Below, piece after piece: positions 7,687 to 16,698 of a stretch of 64,000 nt of DNA. Under the pieces are notes generated by a model. The model made no database searches. It saw only the letters and a program-made list of their open reading frames with translations, and was not told the DNA's origin. This DNA is from Candidatus Avelusimicrobium gallinaceum (GTDB taxonomy: Bacteria > Elusimicrobiota > Elusimicrobia > Elusimicrobiales > Elusimicrobiaceae). Positions within the stretch are counted from its first letter, which is position 1; every line of letters begins with the position of its first letter. Location: the NCBI GenBank assembly GCA_944324965.1, contig CALUYH010000006.1, positions 28,875-92,874 of the forward strand, given 5' to 3'. The translations under genes and the position numbers were made by a program.

Positions 7687-10600
7687 TGGCGGGCCTCCTC
7701 CAGCGCCTGGCCGGCGTCACTTTTGCGGGCGCGCAGCAGGGATTTAAAACTGTCCCGGCGGCAAATGGCCGCATACGGGCAATACTTGCACGAGTCGGAC
7801 AGGTACAAGAAGAACGTGCCTTGGCGGATAAAACCCGTCAGCAGTTTTAAGAACGCTTCCGCCCGCGGGCGCAGGTCTTCAAACGCGCTTTGCGGCAGGT
7901 CCCGCCGGCAGTAGCCTTCGTTAATGGACAGCAGGCACGACCCGGCCGACGTGTAGTTTTTCCACTCGTTCAACTGCAAAGCCATCCACACATACATAAA
8001 CGGCTGGAACGTGAGCACTTTAAAAAAGTCCGCCGCCAGGTTTTTGGTGCCCTTGCGCGACGATTTATAATCCGCCACGCGGAACGTTTTGGCGGTTTCG
8101 TCCACGTCTATGCGGTCAATCACACCGCGCAGGCGAAAGGGCAATTCTTCCGTCGGGGCGGTGGTGACCGCCTGCTCAAACCGCTGCGGCGTGAACGGCC
8201 CCAGCTGGTGCAAATCTTCCAACACGAAGGCGGACAGTTTTTCGCGGATGTCTTCCACAATCAGTTCCCACACCACCGCATAAATCCCGTAGGTGCGGTA
8301 GCCGTTAAGCGGCAGGTAGCGGTCCATAATGCGGTTTAAATAATCCAATGCGGCCGAATCAAACAACTCGTGCGTGAGGTGCTTTTGATACAGTTCTTCG
8401 TAAAAATCTTTCAAAATAGCGTGGTAAGTGTCTCCGCGCCGGTCCGGCGACAGGGAACGCCGGCTGAGCGGTTCGTCCGGCTCGCCCAAGTGCAGGCCTT
8501 TGTCAAAAAAGTATTTCAGCGGGCACTGCGCCAGCTCCTGCAACGCAGAAGGCGAAAAGCCGGCCTGATTTTCGCGCGCGAACACTTGCTCGCCGCTGGC
8601 AATTTGTCCGTCAAACCCGTTTAACGCGCCGCCGGCGGAAAGCTGCCGCGCCGCCGCGAGCGACGCCTCAACTTGCGGCGTAACAAGCCCGGCCTGCGTA
8701 TAATTGGCCAGGGCCGTATCCGGGTGGAGCACAAAAGCGAAGGAAATTTCTTTGGGCGTCAAAAAGGTATTGTCCACCGACGCCAGCCGCTCGGACAGCC
8801 GCCCGCTGACGCGCGGCGCGTCGGGCGCCTGCAAATTCAGTTCCCCCGCCCGGGCCAGTTCCGTTAAGAATACGGAAGGCACCGCCGCTTTTCCGTCCGA
8901 CCCCGTGCGGGCGTACAGCGCGTACAATTTTTCCTGCGCCGCCGTGGCCGCCGCAAAAAAGAACAACCGTTCTTCGGCGCTGCGGTCCAAACTTTGGTTA
9001 ATCCAATACCCCAACACGTCGCGCAGGACGTAGCGGTACGAATCGCGCAAAACGGGATCTTCCGGCGTGATGAGCGGGAACGATTTGTCGTTTAGCCCCA
9101 GCAGAAACACCGCTTTAAACTGCAGGCCGCGCGCGCGGGAGGCGTCCGTAAACGTTACGCCGCCCTGCACGGCTTCGGCCTCGTTAAAGGAAAGGGAAGA
9201 AAGTGCGTCCGTCAGCTCGCGCACCCATTCGCCGGGTTCTACGCGCGCGCGGATGGCGGCATAGGCGCCCAGGCTGTTTATTTTATCGCACACGGCGCGG
9301 AAAATTTCGGCATCTTTGCCAGTGAAGGCCGTTTCGTCCGTGTTCTGCCGCAAAAATTCCAACGCTTGCGCGGCGCCCGCTTGCCACGAGGCAACATGGT
9401 CCAACGCATCCAGGCGTGCTTTGGCGTTTTCCAGCCAGGCCAGCAAATCCGGGTCGTAATTTTTGGCTTGCGGCAGCAAATCGCACCATTGGGAAAAATC
9501 CCGGCTGACCAGCGACTGCCCGGCCAACGTCCGCCACGCATATTTGCGGGGATTGTTAAAATACGGCGACGCCAGCACCGCCAGCACCGTTTCGCGGTCA
9601 AAGCCGTTGGCCGCCAGCGAAAACAACCGCAGGCAAAACGCCCCCAAAGAAAACCGTTCCAGCGGATACGAAAACGCCGCGTCCAGCGGGATGCAGTTGG
9701 CCTTAAATGCGCGGCGCACGTCGTCCTGATACGGGGCAACGGTGCGCGCGATAACGGCAATATCCGCAAACGAATAGCCCTCTTTTTCCACCAGGCGCAA
9801 AATTTCTTTGGCCGTAAAAAATACTTCGCCGCGCGCGTCCGCCGCGCTGACGACCTGTACGCTTTGCGGCGCCGGGGCGCTCTTTTCGGGCGAGAACAAA
9901 CACGCCCCCACCGGGCCCAAGGCACCGGGGCGAGAAACTTCGGCATTTTCGCCTTTGGCAAAGCCGAGCCAGTTGGTTTCAAAAAATTTCTGGGCAAACT
10001 GGTAGGCCGGGTGCTTTTGATAGGGGGCAAACACCGCCACCGGGTACGCCCCGCGCACGGCGCGGAACAATTCCAGCTGGCGGCCGGTCATATCGTAAAA
10101 TCCGTAAAAAACGATTTGTTCAAACCCGTGCAGAAACGCGGATTGCTCCACCTGTTTTAGCGCCCGCTCAAACGCCGCCTGGTACGGGCGAAAACCGGGC
10201 ACGGACGCTTCCGCCGCCAGGTACCGCCGGTACAAACGGTTGAACCACGCCAAACGCTCGCCGTCCAGCTCCAGCACCGCGTCGGACGCGGTGCGCAGGT
10301 GTTCGTCCAGCACGTCGGGGTCGGCCAAGGCGTCGGACAAGTCCCGCAACGAACTTTTGACCGCCTGCACAAACCCGCGTGAGGCCGGATAGCGGTTTAA
10401 ACCGGGCTCGGCAAGTAAATTTTTAATTAAAAAATCGCGCAGGTTATCCTGCGGGAAAAGCGGCTTTGTTTCGCCGGGTGCTTCGCGGTCCAGCTCGCCC
10501 ACCAACGCACCCGCCGTAATGAAATAGATATTGGCCGCCGCCCCCCATTCGCGCGCCAGGCGTTCTTTTAGCTGTTGCGCAATTAAGGTAGACGAACACA

Positions 10601-10697
10601 CCACCAACCACCGCGCCAGGGCGGCAGGACGCTGCCCGTGCACGTACTGCACGAAGGCGTCTTCCAGCGAGGGGTAATGGGCGTAAAAGAGTTTCAT
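7683..10697 (-). CDS. AddB-like PD-(D/E)XK nuclease with Fe-S staple
   Basis: This 1004-residue protein is the partner of the AddA-like subunit. No Walker A motif is visible at the N-terminus (MKLFYAHYPSLEDAF), so its helicase fold is probably inactive, as in many AddB proteins. The C-terminal nuclease has RGVIDRIDV and VADYKSS. Four cysteines fit the iron-sulfur staple of AddB: one in LAQCPLKYFF and three in the C-x2-C-x5-C motif CKYCPYAAIC. The first gene of a long minus-strand unit, it is divergent from the SixA-like gene. A likely promoter is in the 58-base gap, where the minus strand reads TGCAATAAT. Confidence 0.8.
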   Translation of the reverse strand: MKLFYAHYPSLEDAFVQYVHGQRPAALARWLVVCSSTLIAQQLKERLAREWGAAANIYFITAGALVGELDREAPGETKPLFPQDNLRDFLIKNLLAEPGLNRYPASRGFVQAVKSSLRDLSDALADPDVLDEHLRTASDAVLELDGERLAWFNRLYRRYLAAEASVPGFRPYQAAFERALKQVEQSAFLHGFEQIVFYGFYDMTGRQLELFRAVRGAYPVAVFAPYQKHPAYQFAQKFFETNWLGFAKGENAEVSRPGALGPVGACLFSPEKSAPAPQSVQVVSAADARGEVFFTAKEILRLVEKEGYSFADIAVIARTVAPYQDDVRRAFKANCIPLDAAFSYPLERFSLGAFCLRLFSLAANGFDRETVLAVLASPYFNNPRKYAWRTLAGQSLVSRDFSQWCDLLPQAKNYDPDLLAWLENAKARLDALDHVASWQAGAAQALEFLRQNTDETAFTGKDAEIFRAVCDKINSLGAYAAIRARVEPGEWVRELTDALSSLSFNEAEAVQGGVTFTDASRARGLQFKAVFLLGLNDKSFPLITPEDPVLRDSYRYVLRDVLGYWINQSLDRSAEERLFFFAAATAAQEKLYALYARTGSDGKAAVPSVFLTELARAGELNLQAPDAPRVSGRLSERLASVDNTFLTPKEISFAFVLHPDTALANYTQAGLVTPQVEASLAAARQLSAGGALNGFDGQIASGEQVFARENQAGFSPSALQELAQCPLKYFFDKGLHLGEPDEPLSRRSLSPDRRGDTYHAILKDFYEELYQKHLTHELFDSAALDYLNRIMDRYLPLNGYRTYGIYAVVWELIVEDIREKLSAFVLEDLHQLGPFTPQRFEQAVTTAPTEELPFRLRGVIDRIDVDETAKTFRVADYKSSRKGTKNLAADFFKVLTFQPFMYVWMALQLNEWKNYTSAGSCLLSINEGYCRRDLPQSAFEDLRPRAEAFLKLLTGFIRQGTFFLYLSDSCKYCPYAAICRRDSFKSLLRARKSDAGQALEEARQ

Positions 10698-10755
10698 AAA
10701 ATAGTAAAATAAGAGTACTTATTATTATTGCATTTTTGCACGCAGAAACCAAACG

Positions 10756-11211
10756 ATGAAAACACTTATTTTAGTCCGCCACGCCAACGCCCTGTCCGCC
10801 TACGAAGCCGGCGTACAGACCGACGAAGCGCGCCCACTTTCGGACGAGGGCCTGCAAAAAGCCGCCCAAACGGCGGACCGCCTGGCCGCACTGCACGTTT
10901 GCCCGCAGATCATTTTTGCAAGCCCCCTGTTGCGCGCCCGGCAAACGGCCGACATTTTGGCCCGCACCCTGCACGCGCCCGTATCGGTGGAAACGATTTT
11001 AAACGGGATGTATGACGAACACGCCGTGCGGGATTTTTTTACCGAACAACCGGCCCCGTACGACACCGTGCTCGCCGTGGGGCACAACCCCAACATTTCG
11101 TACGTAACGGCGCTGCTAACCGGGCAGGTATACCATTTTGCGCCGGGTTCGTTTGCCGTGATAGACATGCAAGATAAAAACAAACCGAAAATCCTTTCTT
11201 TTGGAGAATAA
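10756..11211 (+). CDS. SixA-like histidine phosphatase
   Basis: This 151-residue protein is a histidine phosphatase of the SixA branch. The catalytic histidine lies in LVRHANAL near residue 9, and the second histidine is in AVGHNPNISY. SixA removes phosphate from phosphohistidine on histidine-containing phosphotransfer proteins; small relatives act on sugar phosphates, so the substrate is uncertain. It lies three bases upstream of uppP and is probably cotranscribed with it. There is no strong Shine-Dalgarno sequence; the upstream gap contains TATTAT as a possible -10. Confidence 0.75.
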   Translation: MKTLILVRHANALSAYEAGVQTDEARPLSDEGLQKAAQTADRLAALHVCPQIIFASPLLRARQTADILARTLHAPVSVETILNGMYDEHAVRDFFTEQPAPYDTVLAVGHNPNISYVTALLTGQVYHFAPGSFAVIDMQDKNKPKILSFGE

Positions 11212-11214
11212 CCG

Positions 11215-11994
11215 ATGACGATTTTTGACGCTGTTTTATTAGGATTGCTGCAAGCCTTGGGCGAATTTTTGCCGATTTCCAGCTCGGCCCATTTGGTACT
11301 TTTGCCGTACTTCCGCGGGATGGAATACCAGGGGCTCGCGTTTGACGTAATGCTGCACGCCGCCACGCTGTTGGCGGTGCTGTTGTACTTTGCCAAAGAT
11401 TGGTTTCACCTGATTAAAGACGGGCTCACCAAACCCACCTCCAAAGAAGGGCGCACCTTGTGGTACTTGGCCGCGGCCACCGTGCCGGCGGGCGTGGCAG
11501 GGCTGTTGCTAAACGACTGGGCGGAAAACACCTTCCGCAACCCGCTGATGATTGCCGTATGCCTGATGGTGTTTGCGTGCCTGCTGTGGTGGGCGGACCG
11601 CAAAGGCGGCAAAAACGAAGGACAGGAAATTACCTTTAAAACGCTGATGCTGATCGGCTGTGCGCAGGCCCTGGCCATTATGCCGGGCGTATCCCGCAGC
11701 GGCATTACCATTACGGCGGCCTTGCTGTTGGGCCTTTCGCGCAGTACGAGTGCGCGGTATTCGTTTTTATTATCCACCCCCATTATTGCCGGGGCGGCCG
11801 TGCTGGAGATAGGGAATTTATCCCCGGCGGATTTTAATGCGCCTTTGTTGTGGGGGTTTGTCAGCGCGTTTGCAGGGGCGCTGGTGGTAATCGGCTGGCT
11901 GATGAAATACATCAAAACGCACAGCTTTGATATTTTTGTGTACTATCGCCTGCTTTTAGGCCTCACGATTATCGGCTTTTACTTTTGGAAATAG
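11215..11994 (+). CDS. uppP: Undecaprenyl-diphosphatase UppP/BacA
   Basis: This polytopic inner-membrane enzyme recycles undecaprenyl pyrophosphate to the monophosphate carrier used for peptidoglycan and surface polysaccharides. It has 259 residues, the usual length. Both family signatures are present: LGEFLPISSSAHL near the N-terminus and MPGVSRSGITI in the middle. About seven hydrophobic segments can be seen. It starts three bases after the SixA-like gene and ends at a bidirectional terminator facing proC. Confidence 0.93.
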   Translation: MTIFDAVLLGLLQALGEFLPISSSAHLVLLPYFRGMEYQGLAFDVMLHAATLLAVLLYFAKDWFHLIKDGLTKPTSKEGRTLWYLAAATVPAGVAGLLLNDWAENTFRNPLMIAVCLMVFACLLWWADRKGGKNEGQEITFKTLMLIGCAQALAIMPGVSRSGITITAALLLGLSRSTSARYSFLLSTPIIAGAAVLEIGNLSPADFNAPLLWGFVSAFAGALVVIGWLMKYIKTHSFDIFVYYRLLLGLTIIGFYFWK

Positions 11995-12010
11995 CACAAT
12001 ACGTGCAACT

Positions 12011-12046
12011 AAAAAACGGGACAGAAAAATTTCTGTCCCGTTTTTT
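12011..12046. terminator. Bidirectional terminator between uppP and proC
   Basis: The stem ACGGGACAGAAA / TTTCTGTCCCGT has an A6 run on the left and a T6 run on the right. It can therefore stop transcription of both convergent genes. Confidence 0.9.
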
Positions 12047-12064
12047 GTTTGATACGGCTGAAAC

Positions 12065-12856
12065 TTATTTTTTGCCAAACTCCTGTGCTTTGGCTACGGT
12101 CGCGCCAATGGTTTTGGCCAGGGCTTCGTCCATCCCCGTGGTTTTTAATACGTCCAACCCGGCCGCCGTGCAGCCGCCGGGCGTGGCGACTTTTTGCGCC
12201 AGCTCCGCGGGCGAAATATGCTCGTGTTCCACCATTTTGGCCGCGCCTACCACCGTCTGCAATGCAAGGGTGAGGGATTGCTCATCCGACAGGCCCTGCG
12301 CGCGGCCGGCTTTGGCCAGCGCGTCAATAAAATAATACACAAACGCCGGGCCGGAACCGGATACCGCCGTCCCCGCGTCAAACAACGCTTCGGGCAGTTC
12401 CACATTTTTGCCTAAACGCGCAAAAACGGCTTCCACTTCTTGGCGCACCGAAGCCGACACGTTTGCCCCAAACGCAAACAGCGTTACGCCTTCCCCCAGC
12501 GCCAGCGGCGTGTTGGGCATAATGCGCACCACCGGCCAGCCGGGCAAGGCCGCCTGCAATTTTTCCAGCGTCCAGCCCAAGGCCATACACACCACGGGTT
12601 TCGGAGTGGTTTGTTTCAATTCTTCCAGCACCTGCGGCACCACGCCGGGTTTGACGGCAATTAAAATCACGTCCGCTTCCGCCGCGGTACGGGCATTGTC
12701 CGTCCCGGCGCAAATACCGTACTGGCGGGCCACCCGCTCGGCAGAGGCTTGCGAATGAACCGACGCGGCAATATCTTCCTTCGGCCAGCCGCTGTGAATT
12801 AAACCTTTAATTAAGGCACCGCCCATTTCTCCGGCGCCGATAAAACCCAGTTTCAT
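12065..12856 (-). CDS. proC: Pyrroline-5-carboxylate reductase
   Basis: This enzyme makes proline from pyrroline-5-carboxylate in the last step of proline synthesis. It has 263 residues, typical for the family. The N-terminal Rossmann motif is GFIGAGEMGGALI, and the C-terminal dimerisation domain carries the signature SGSGPAFVYYF and the late motif KVATPGGCTA. Its start overlaps the proA stop as ATGA. It is the last gene of a proB-proA-proC operon that encodes the whole glutamate-to-proline route. Confidence 0.95.
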   Translation of the reverse strand: MKLGFIGAGEMGGALIKGLIHSGWPKEDIAASVHSQASAERVARQYGICAGTDNARTAAEADVILIAVKPGVVPQVLEELKQTTPKPVVCMALGWTLEKLQAALPGWPVVRIMPNTPLALGEGVTLFAFGANVSASVRQEVEAVFARLGKNVELPEALFDAGTAVSGSGPAFVYYFIDALAKAGRAQGLSDEQSLTLALQTVVGAAKMVEHEHISPAELAQKVATPGGCTAAGLDVLKTTGMDEALAKTIGATVAKAQEFGKK

Positions 12857-14157
12857 TTGGTTGCTCCTATCTTTTTGTGCGTAAACGGTTTGGCGTTCGC
12901 ACCGACGTAATCGGCCACGATTTGGCCGTTTCCGTACAACTTATATTTATAAATGGTCAATCCTTCCAATCCCACCGGGCCGCGCGCGTGCGTTTTGCCG
13001 GTGCTGATGCCCACTTCGGCCCCGAAGCCGTAGCGGTAGCCGTCGGCAAAGCGGGTGGAGGCATTGTGGTAGACGCCGGCGGAGTCCACCAGGTCCATAA
13101 AAATTTGGGCTTCGTCGTGGTCGGCCGTCAAAATGCAATCGGTGTGGTGCGAGCCGTAGCGGTTAATGTGGTCCACCGCGTCCAGCACGTTTTTGACTTG
13201 TTTGACGGACAGTTTTTTCTCGCCGTATTCCGTGTGCCAATCCGTCACCGGGCCGGACACCGGGGCCAGCGCGGCGATGTCTTCCCCGCCGAACAGTTCC
13301 ACCCCGTTTTCGCGCAAGCAGGCCAGCAGCGCTTTTTTGTTCTTCTCCGGCCAGCGTTCGTCCAATAGCAGCGTTTCCACCGTGTTGCAGGCCGAAGGGT
13401 ACTGCGTTTTGGCGTCCACGCACAGGCGGCAGGCCATTTGCAAATCGGCCGACGGCGCCACATAAATATGGCATACGCCGTCCGCATGGCCCAGCACGGG
13501 GATTTTGGTGTTGGCCTTTACGTAGGCAATCAGCGAATTGCCGCCGCGGGGGATGATTAAATCAAAGTATTTGTCCAGGGCCAGCATTTCGGCCGATTCT
13601 TCGCGCGTGTGAATCAGTTGCAACGCGTCTGCGGGGTAACCGGGCACCGAGGCCAACGCCTGTTTGAGCATGGCGGCCAGGGCGTCGTTGGTGTGGAGCG
13701 CTTCGCGCCCGCCTTTTAACATCACGGCGTTGCCGGATTTGACCGCCAGCGCGGCAATCTGCGGCACCACGTCGGGGCGGGCCTCAAAAATCACGCCAAT
13801 CAGCCCAATTGGACACGAAATTTTATACAGGGTAAGCCCTTCGTCCAGCTCCGTGGCCGCCAGTACGCGGCCCACCGGGTCCGGCAGTTCCACCAGTTCT
13901 TCCACGCCTTTGATGACGGTTTCCAATTTGTCGCGCGTCAGTTTCAAGCGTTCGTACAGCGCGGGTTTCATTTTGCCCGCGTCCACGGCTTTTTTGGCTT
14001 CCTGCAAATCCAATTGGTTGGCGGCCAGAATTTCGTCTGCGTGCACACGCATGGCACACGCCATGGCGTTTAGGGCGCGGTCCTTGGTTTCGGGCGCCAG
14101 CGCGGCCAAAATGTAGGAAGCGTCTTTGGCCCGGGCGGCCATTTCCGATACGTTCAT
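12853..14157 (-). CDS. proA: Glutamate-5-semialdehyde dehydrogenase (gamma-glutamyl phosphate reductase)
   Basis: This enzyme reduces gamma-glutamyl phosphate to the semialdehyde. With the ATG at 14157 (MNVSEMAARAKDAS) the protein has 434 residues, the normal length; the open frame to 14373 lies inside proB and is not coding in that frame. The catalytic cysteine is in YPSACNTVETLL. The aldehyde dehydrogenase fold is otherwise complete, with motifs SGNAVMLKGG and PRGGNSLI. It follows proB by 10 bases and is coupled to proC. Confidence 0.95.
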   Translation of the reverse strand: MNVSEMAARAKDASYILAALAPETKDRALNAMACAMRVHADEILAANQLDLQEAKKAVDAGKMKPALYERLKLTRDKLETVIKGVEELVELPDPVGRVLAATELDEGLTLYKISCPIGLIGVIFEARPDVVPQIAALAVKSGNAVMLKGGREALHTNDALAAMLKQALASVPGYPADALQLIHTREESAEMLALDKYFDLIIPRGGNSLIAYVKANTKIPVLGHADGVCHIYVAPSADLQMACRLCVDAKTQYPSACNTVETLLLDERWPEKNKKALLACLRENGVELFGGEDIAALAPVSGPVTDWHTEYGEKKLSVKQVKNVLDAVDHINRYGSHHTDCILTADHDEAQIFMDLVDSAGVYHNASTRFADGYRYGFGAEVGISTGKTHARGPVGLEGLTIYKYKLYGNGQIVADYVGANAKPFTHKKIGATK

Positions 14158-14167
14158 ATGCAAAACC

Positions 14168-15310
14168 TCACAGTAAGACGATGTTGTCGCGGTGGACGGC
14201 TTCGTCGTAGTTTTTATAACCGATTTTCTTGGCGATTTCTTCCGAGCGGCAGCCGGCAATTTTGCGGCATTCTTTGTCGGAATAATTGGCCAGGCCGCGG
14301 GCAAATTCCACGCCGTGTTCGTCCAGGATGGAAATCGCGTCGCCCGCTTCAAACTCGCCGCCGACGGCCACAATCCCCGCGGGCAAGAGCGAGGAGCCTT
14401 TTTCGCACACGGCTTTTTTGGCCCCGGCGTTGACCGTCACCCCGCCCGATACGTTCGTGGCGTAGGCCAGCCATAATTTTTTGCCGGGCAAATCTTCCAC
14501 CGGCAGGAAAAGCGTTCCTTTAAAATCGGGCCCGAACACGGACGCCACCGCCCCCGGCCGTTTGCCGTAGGCAATCACCATCGCCGCGCCCGAACGCGTG
14601 ACGACTTTGGCGGCTTCCAGCTTGGTTTTCATACCGCCGCGCCCGCGGGAAGAAGCGCAAAAACCCAAGGATTCAATTTCCGGCGTGACGCCTTTGACGA
14701 CTTCAATGAGTTTGGCGTTTTTGTCTTTGCGCGGATCTCCGTTATACAGGCCTTCCACGTCGCTCATAATGCACAGCAGGTCCGCGTCCATCCCTGAGGC
14801 CACCAGTGCGGAAAGTTTGTCGTTATCGCCAAAGCAAACTTTAATTCCCTTTTCCTTGTAGCCGCGGATTTCGTTCGTGGATACGGTGTCGTTCTGGTTG
14901 ATGACCGGGATGCAGCCCAGTTCCAGCAGGCGGTTTAGCGTATCGCGCACACTTAAATAGCGGCTGCGGTGGGCAAAGTCGTCCTCCGTCAGCAGCACTT
15001 GCGCCGCCACCAGGCCCAACTGTTTAAAACCGTCTTCGTAAAATTTCATCAGGCTGATTTGCCCCACGGCCGCGCAGGCCTGCTTTAAAGACACCACGTC
15101 CGGCGCGCTCGTCAGCCCCAGGCGGCGTTTGCCCATCCCCACCGCGCCGGAAGTGACGACCATAATTTCCTTTCCCTGCGCGCGCAAGGCGGCGATATCT
15201 TCCATAAACGAATACAACCGCGACAGCGCCAAATCCCCGCTGTCGGTGCTTAAAGCGTTGGTACCGAATTTAATGACAATGCGTTTTGCTTTTTTGATTA
15301 AGTCTTTCAT
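14168..15310 (-). CDS. proB: Glutamate 5-kinase with PUA domain
   Basis: This is the first enzyme of proline synthesis and phosphorylates glutamate. The amino acid kinase domain begins RIVIKFGTNALS, and the TSGAVGMGKRRLG motif is present. A C-terminal PUA domain fills roughly residues 280-370. The 380-residue length matches the two-domain form, which is usually feedback-inhibited by proline. The gene leads the proBAC operon. A terminator of the preceding unit lies just upstream, so it probably has its own promoter, which I could not place with confidence. Confidence 0.95.
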   Translation of the reverse strand: MKDLIKKAKRIVIKFGTNALSTDSGDLALSRLYSFMEDIAALRAQGKEIMVVTSGAVGMGKRRLGLTSAPDVVSLKQACAAVGQISLMKFYEDGFKQLGLVAAQVLLTEDDFAHRSRYLSVRDTLNRLLELGCIPVINQNDTVSTNEIRGYKEKGIKVCFGDNDKLSALVASGMDADLLCIMSDVEGLYNGDPRKDKNAKLIEVVKGVTPEIESLGFCASSRGRGGMKTKLEAAKVVTRSGAAMVIAYGKRPGAVASVFGPDFKGTLFLPVEDLPGKKLWLAYATNVSGGVTVNAGAKKAVCEKGSSLLPAGIVAVGGEFEAGDAISILDEHGVEFARGLANYSDKECRKIAGCRSEEIAKKIGYKNYDEAVHRDNIVLL

Positions 15311-15319
15311 CTCTTCCCC

Positions 15320-15346
15320 AAAATAAACCCGCCCCGAAAGGCGGGG
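15320..15346 (-). terminator. Terminator of the kinase-regulator-rsmD-nuclease unit
   Basis: Read on the minus strand, the stem CCCCGCC / GGGCGGG with a TTTC loop is followed by TTTATTTT. It lies between the nuclease stop and the proB start. Confidence 0.7.
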
Positions 15347-15355
15347 ATGTTAAAT

Positions 15356-16096
15356 TTAAGCCGGCTCTTCCTGCGGCGGCTTGACCGACGAATGTTCGCA
15401 GCGCGTGTTGAACGGGCACGCGGCGCAGTGTTCCAGGTTCGGCTCAAAATCGTTTACTTCTATTTTTTTGCCGATTTCAATAAACGTGTTCAAAATTTTC
15501 TTTTCGTCAAACGCTTCAAACGGCGCGCTCATTTTTTGGTTGAACGCCACAAAATAAAACGTGGCCATGCCCTTTTGCATATTCCACGCGCGGCGCGCGC
15601 CCACGGCGTAAATGCCCAGCTGCAGGGAATCCGTCACCGGCAAAGACAAATCCACATCGGTCCCGGTTTTGTAATCAATCACTTCCCAGGAACCGTCGGG
15701 GTGTTTGTCAATGCGGTCAATTTTGCCGCGCAGCGTCCACTGCCCTTCCTGAAAGATAAATTCGCGTTCCGTGCTGTCCACCGTGGTTTTGCGTTCGTAC
15801 TCGGCCTGGGCGTAGGTTTCCAGCATTTTTTTGCCTTTTAAATACCACTCCATCTGTTCGCCCGCGTTGGCGTATCCCGCCCCCAACCAGCAATCGTCAT
15901 AATAAGATAACAGTTCAGACGGATCGTTGGAATTGCGGTGGTATTCTTCCAGCGCGCGGTGAATGGATACCCCCAGCGAAGACGCCGGCACCAGGCCTTC
16001 CCGCTTGCCTTCTATATACTTATATTTGTACAGCACCGGGCATTCCAGGTAGGTTTTGATTTTGGAATAATTCAGTTCGTATACGTCGCTATACAT
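15356..16096 (-). CDS. Small RecB-family PD-(D/E)XK nuclease with Fe-S cysteines
   Basis: This 246-residue single-domain nuclease resembles the C-terminal domain of RecB/AddB and Cas4. The core residues are in GKIDRIDKHPDG and EVIDYKTGTDV. Cys residues in YLECPVLYKY and in the C-x2-C-x5-C motif CAACPFNTRC fit an iron-sulfur staple. There are no cas genes nearby, so a Cas4 role is unlikely; DNA repair or end trimming is more plausible. The ATG at 16096 (MYSDVYELNYSKI) overlaps the end of rsmD by 8 bases; the longer open frame to 16195 lies inside rsmD. Confidence 0.8.
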   Translation of the reverse strand: MYSDVYELNYSKIKTYLECPVLYKYKYIEGKREGLVPASSLGVSIHRALEEYHRNSNDPSELLSYYDDCWLGAGYANAGEQMEWYLKGKKMLETYAQAEYERKTTVDSTEREFIFQEGQWTLRGKIDRIDKHPDGSWEVIDYKTGTDVDLSLPVTDSLQLGIYAVGARRAWNMQKGMATFYFVAFNQKMSAPFEAFDEKKILNTFIEIGKKIEVNDFEPNLEHCAACPFNTRCEHSSVKPPQEEPA

Positions 16097-16691
16097 GGGC
16101 GTCCTCTTGGGGCGTTTGAACGGCGCGCAGGAAATGCACCAGCGTATCGCCGTATTTTTCCACGCGGTAAATTTCCAGTTCGGCGGGCACTTCAAATTCT
16201 TCCGTTTTGTGGGTTTGCAGCACGATAATGCCGCCGGGCGCCAGCAAACGGGCGGCCGCTACATTGGCCAACGCCGGCTGCGAGAAGGCCAACATTTTAT
16301 TGTTGATGTCGCGGTAGGGCGGGCCCATAAAAATAATGTCGTAGCCCTCGTTGTCGCTGTACGGCAGCAACCAATCCAGGGGTTTTAACACGTCGCCGCG
16401 GAGCACTTTGGCGCGCTCGGCAAAGCCCAGGTGGGCCAAGTTGCGGTGAATGTTTTTAATGCAGGCGGGTTCTTTGTCCACCATCACGGTGCGGTGCGCC
16501 CCGCGGGATATGGCCTCCAGCGACACGTTGCCCGTCCCGGCGAACAAATCCAGCATCATCGCGCCCGTAATGCGCGGGCGCAAAATGTCAAACAACGATT
16601 GTTTAATCCGGTCCGAAATCGGCTTTACGGGCAGGTTTTTGGAAACGGAGAATATCTTCCGCCCGCGGGCGGTTCCGGCTATAATACGCAT
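16089..16691 (-). CDS. rsmD: 16S rRNA (guanine-966 N2)-methyltransferase
   Basis: This SAM-dependent methyltransferase modifies G966 in the 30S subunit. The 200-residue protein begins MRIIAGTARGRKI, has the SAM motif LDLFAGTGNVSLEA and a catalytic loop that reads MGPPYRD where the family usually has DPPY. The length is normal. It lies 7 bases after the response regulator gene and overlaps the nuclease, so it belongs to the same transcript. The link between the two-component genes and rsmD is probably only positional. Confidence 0.9.
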   Translation of the reverse strand: MRIIAGTARGRKIFSVSKNLPVKPISDRIKQSLFDILRPRITGAMMLDLFAGTGNVSLEAISRGAHRTVMVDKEPACIKNIHRNLAHLGFAERAKVLRGDVLKPLDWLLPYSDNEGYDIIFMGPPYRDINNKMLAFSQPALANVAAARLLAPGGIIVLQTHKTEEFEVPAELEIYRVEKYGDTLVHFLRAVQTPQEDAHV

Positions 16692-16698
16692 AAGTTCC

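Noticed and set aside
15356..16096. Cas4 identity for the small Fe-S nuclease
   Set aside because: No cas gene or repeat array is present and the genes around it are rsmD and proB.
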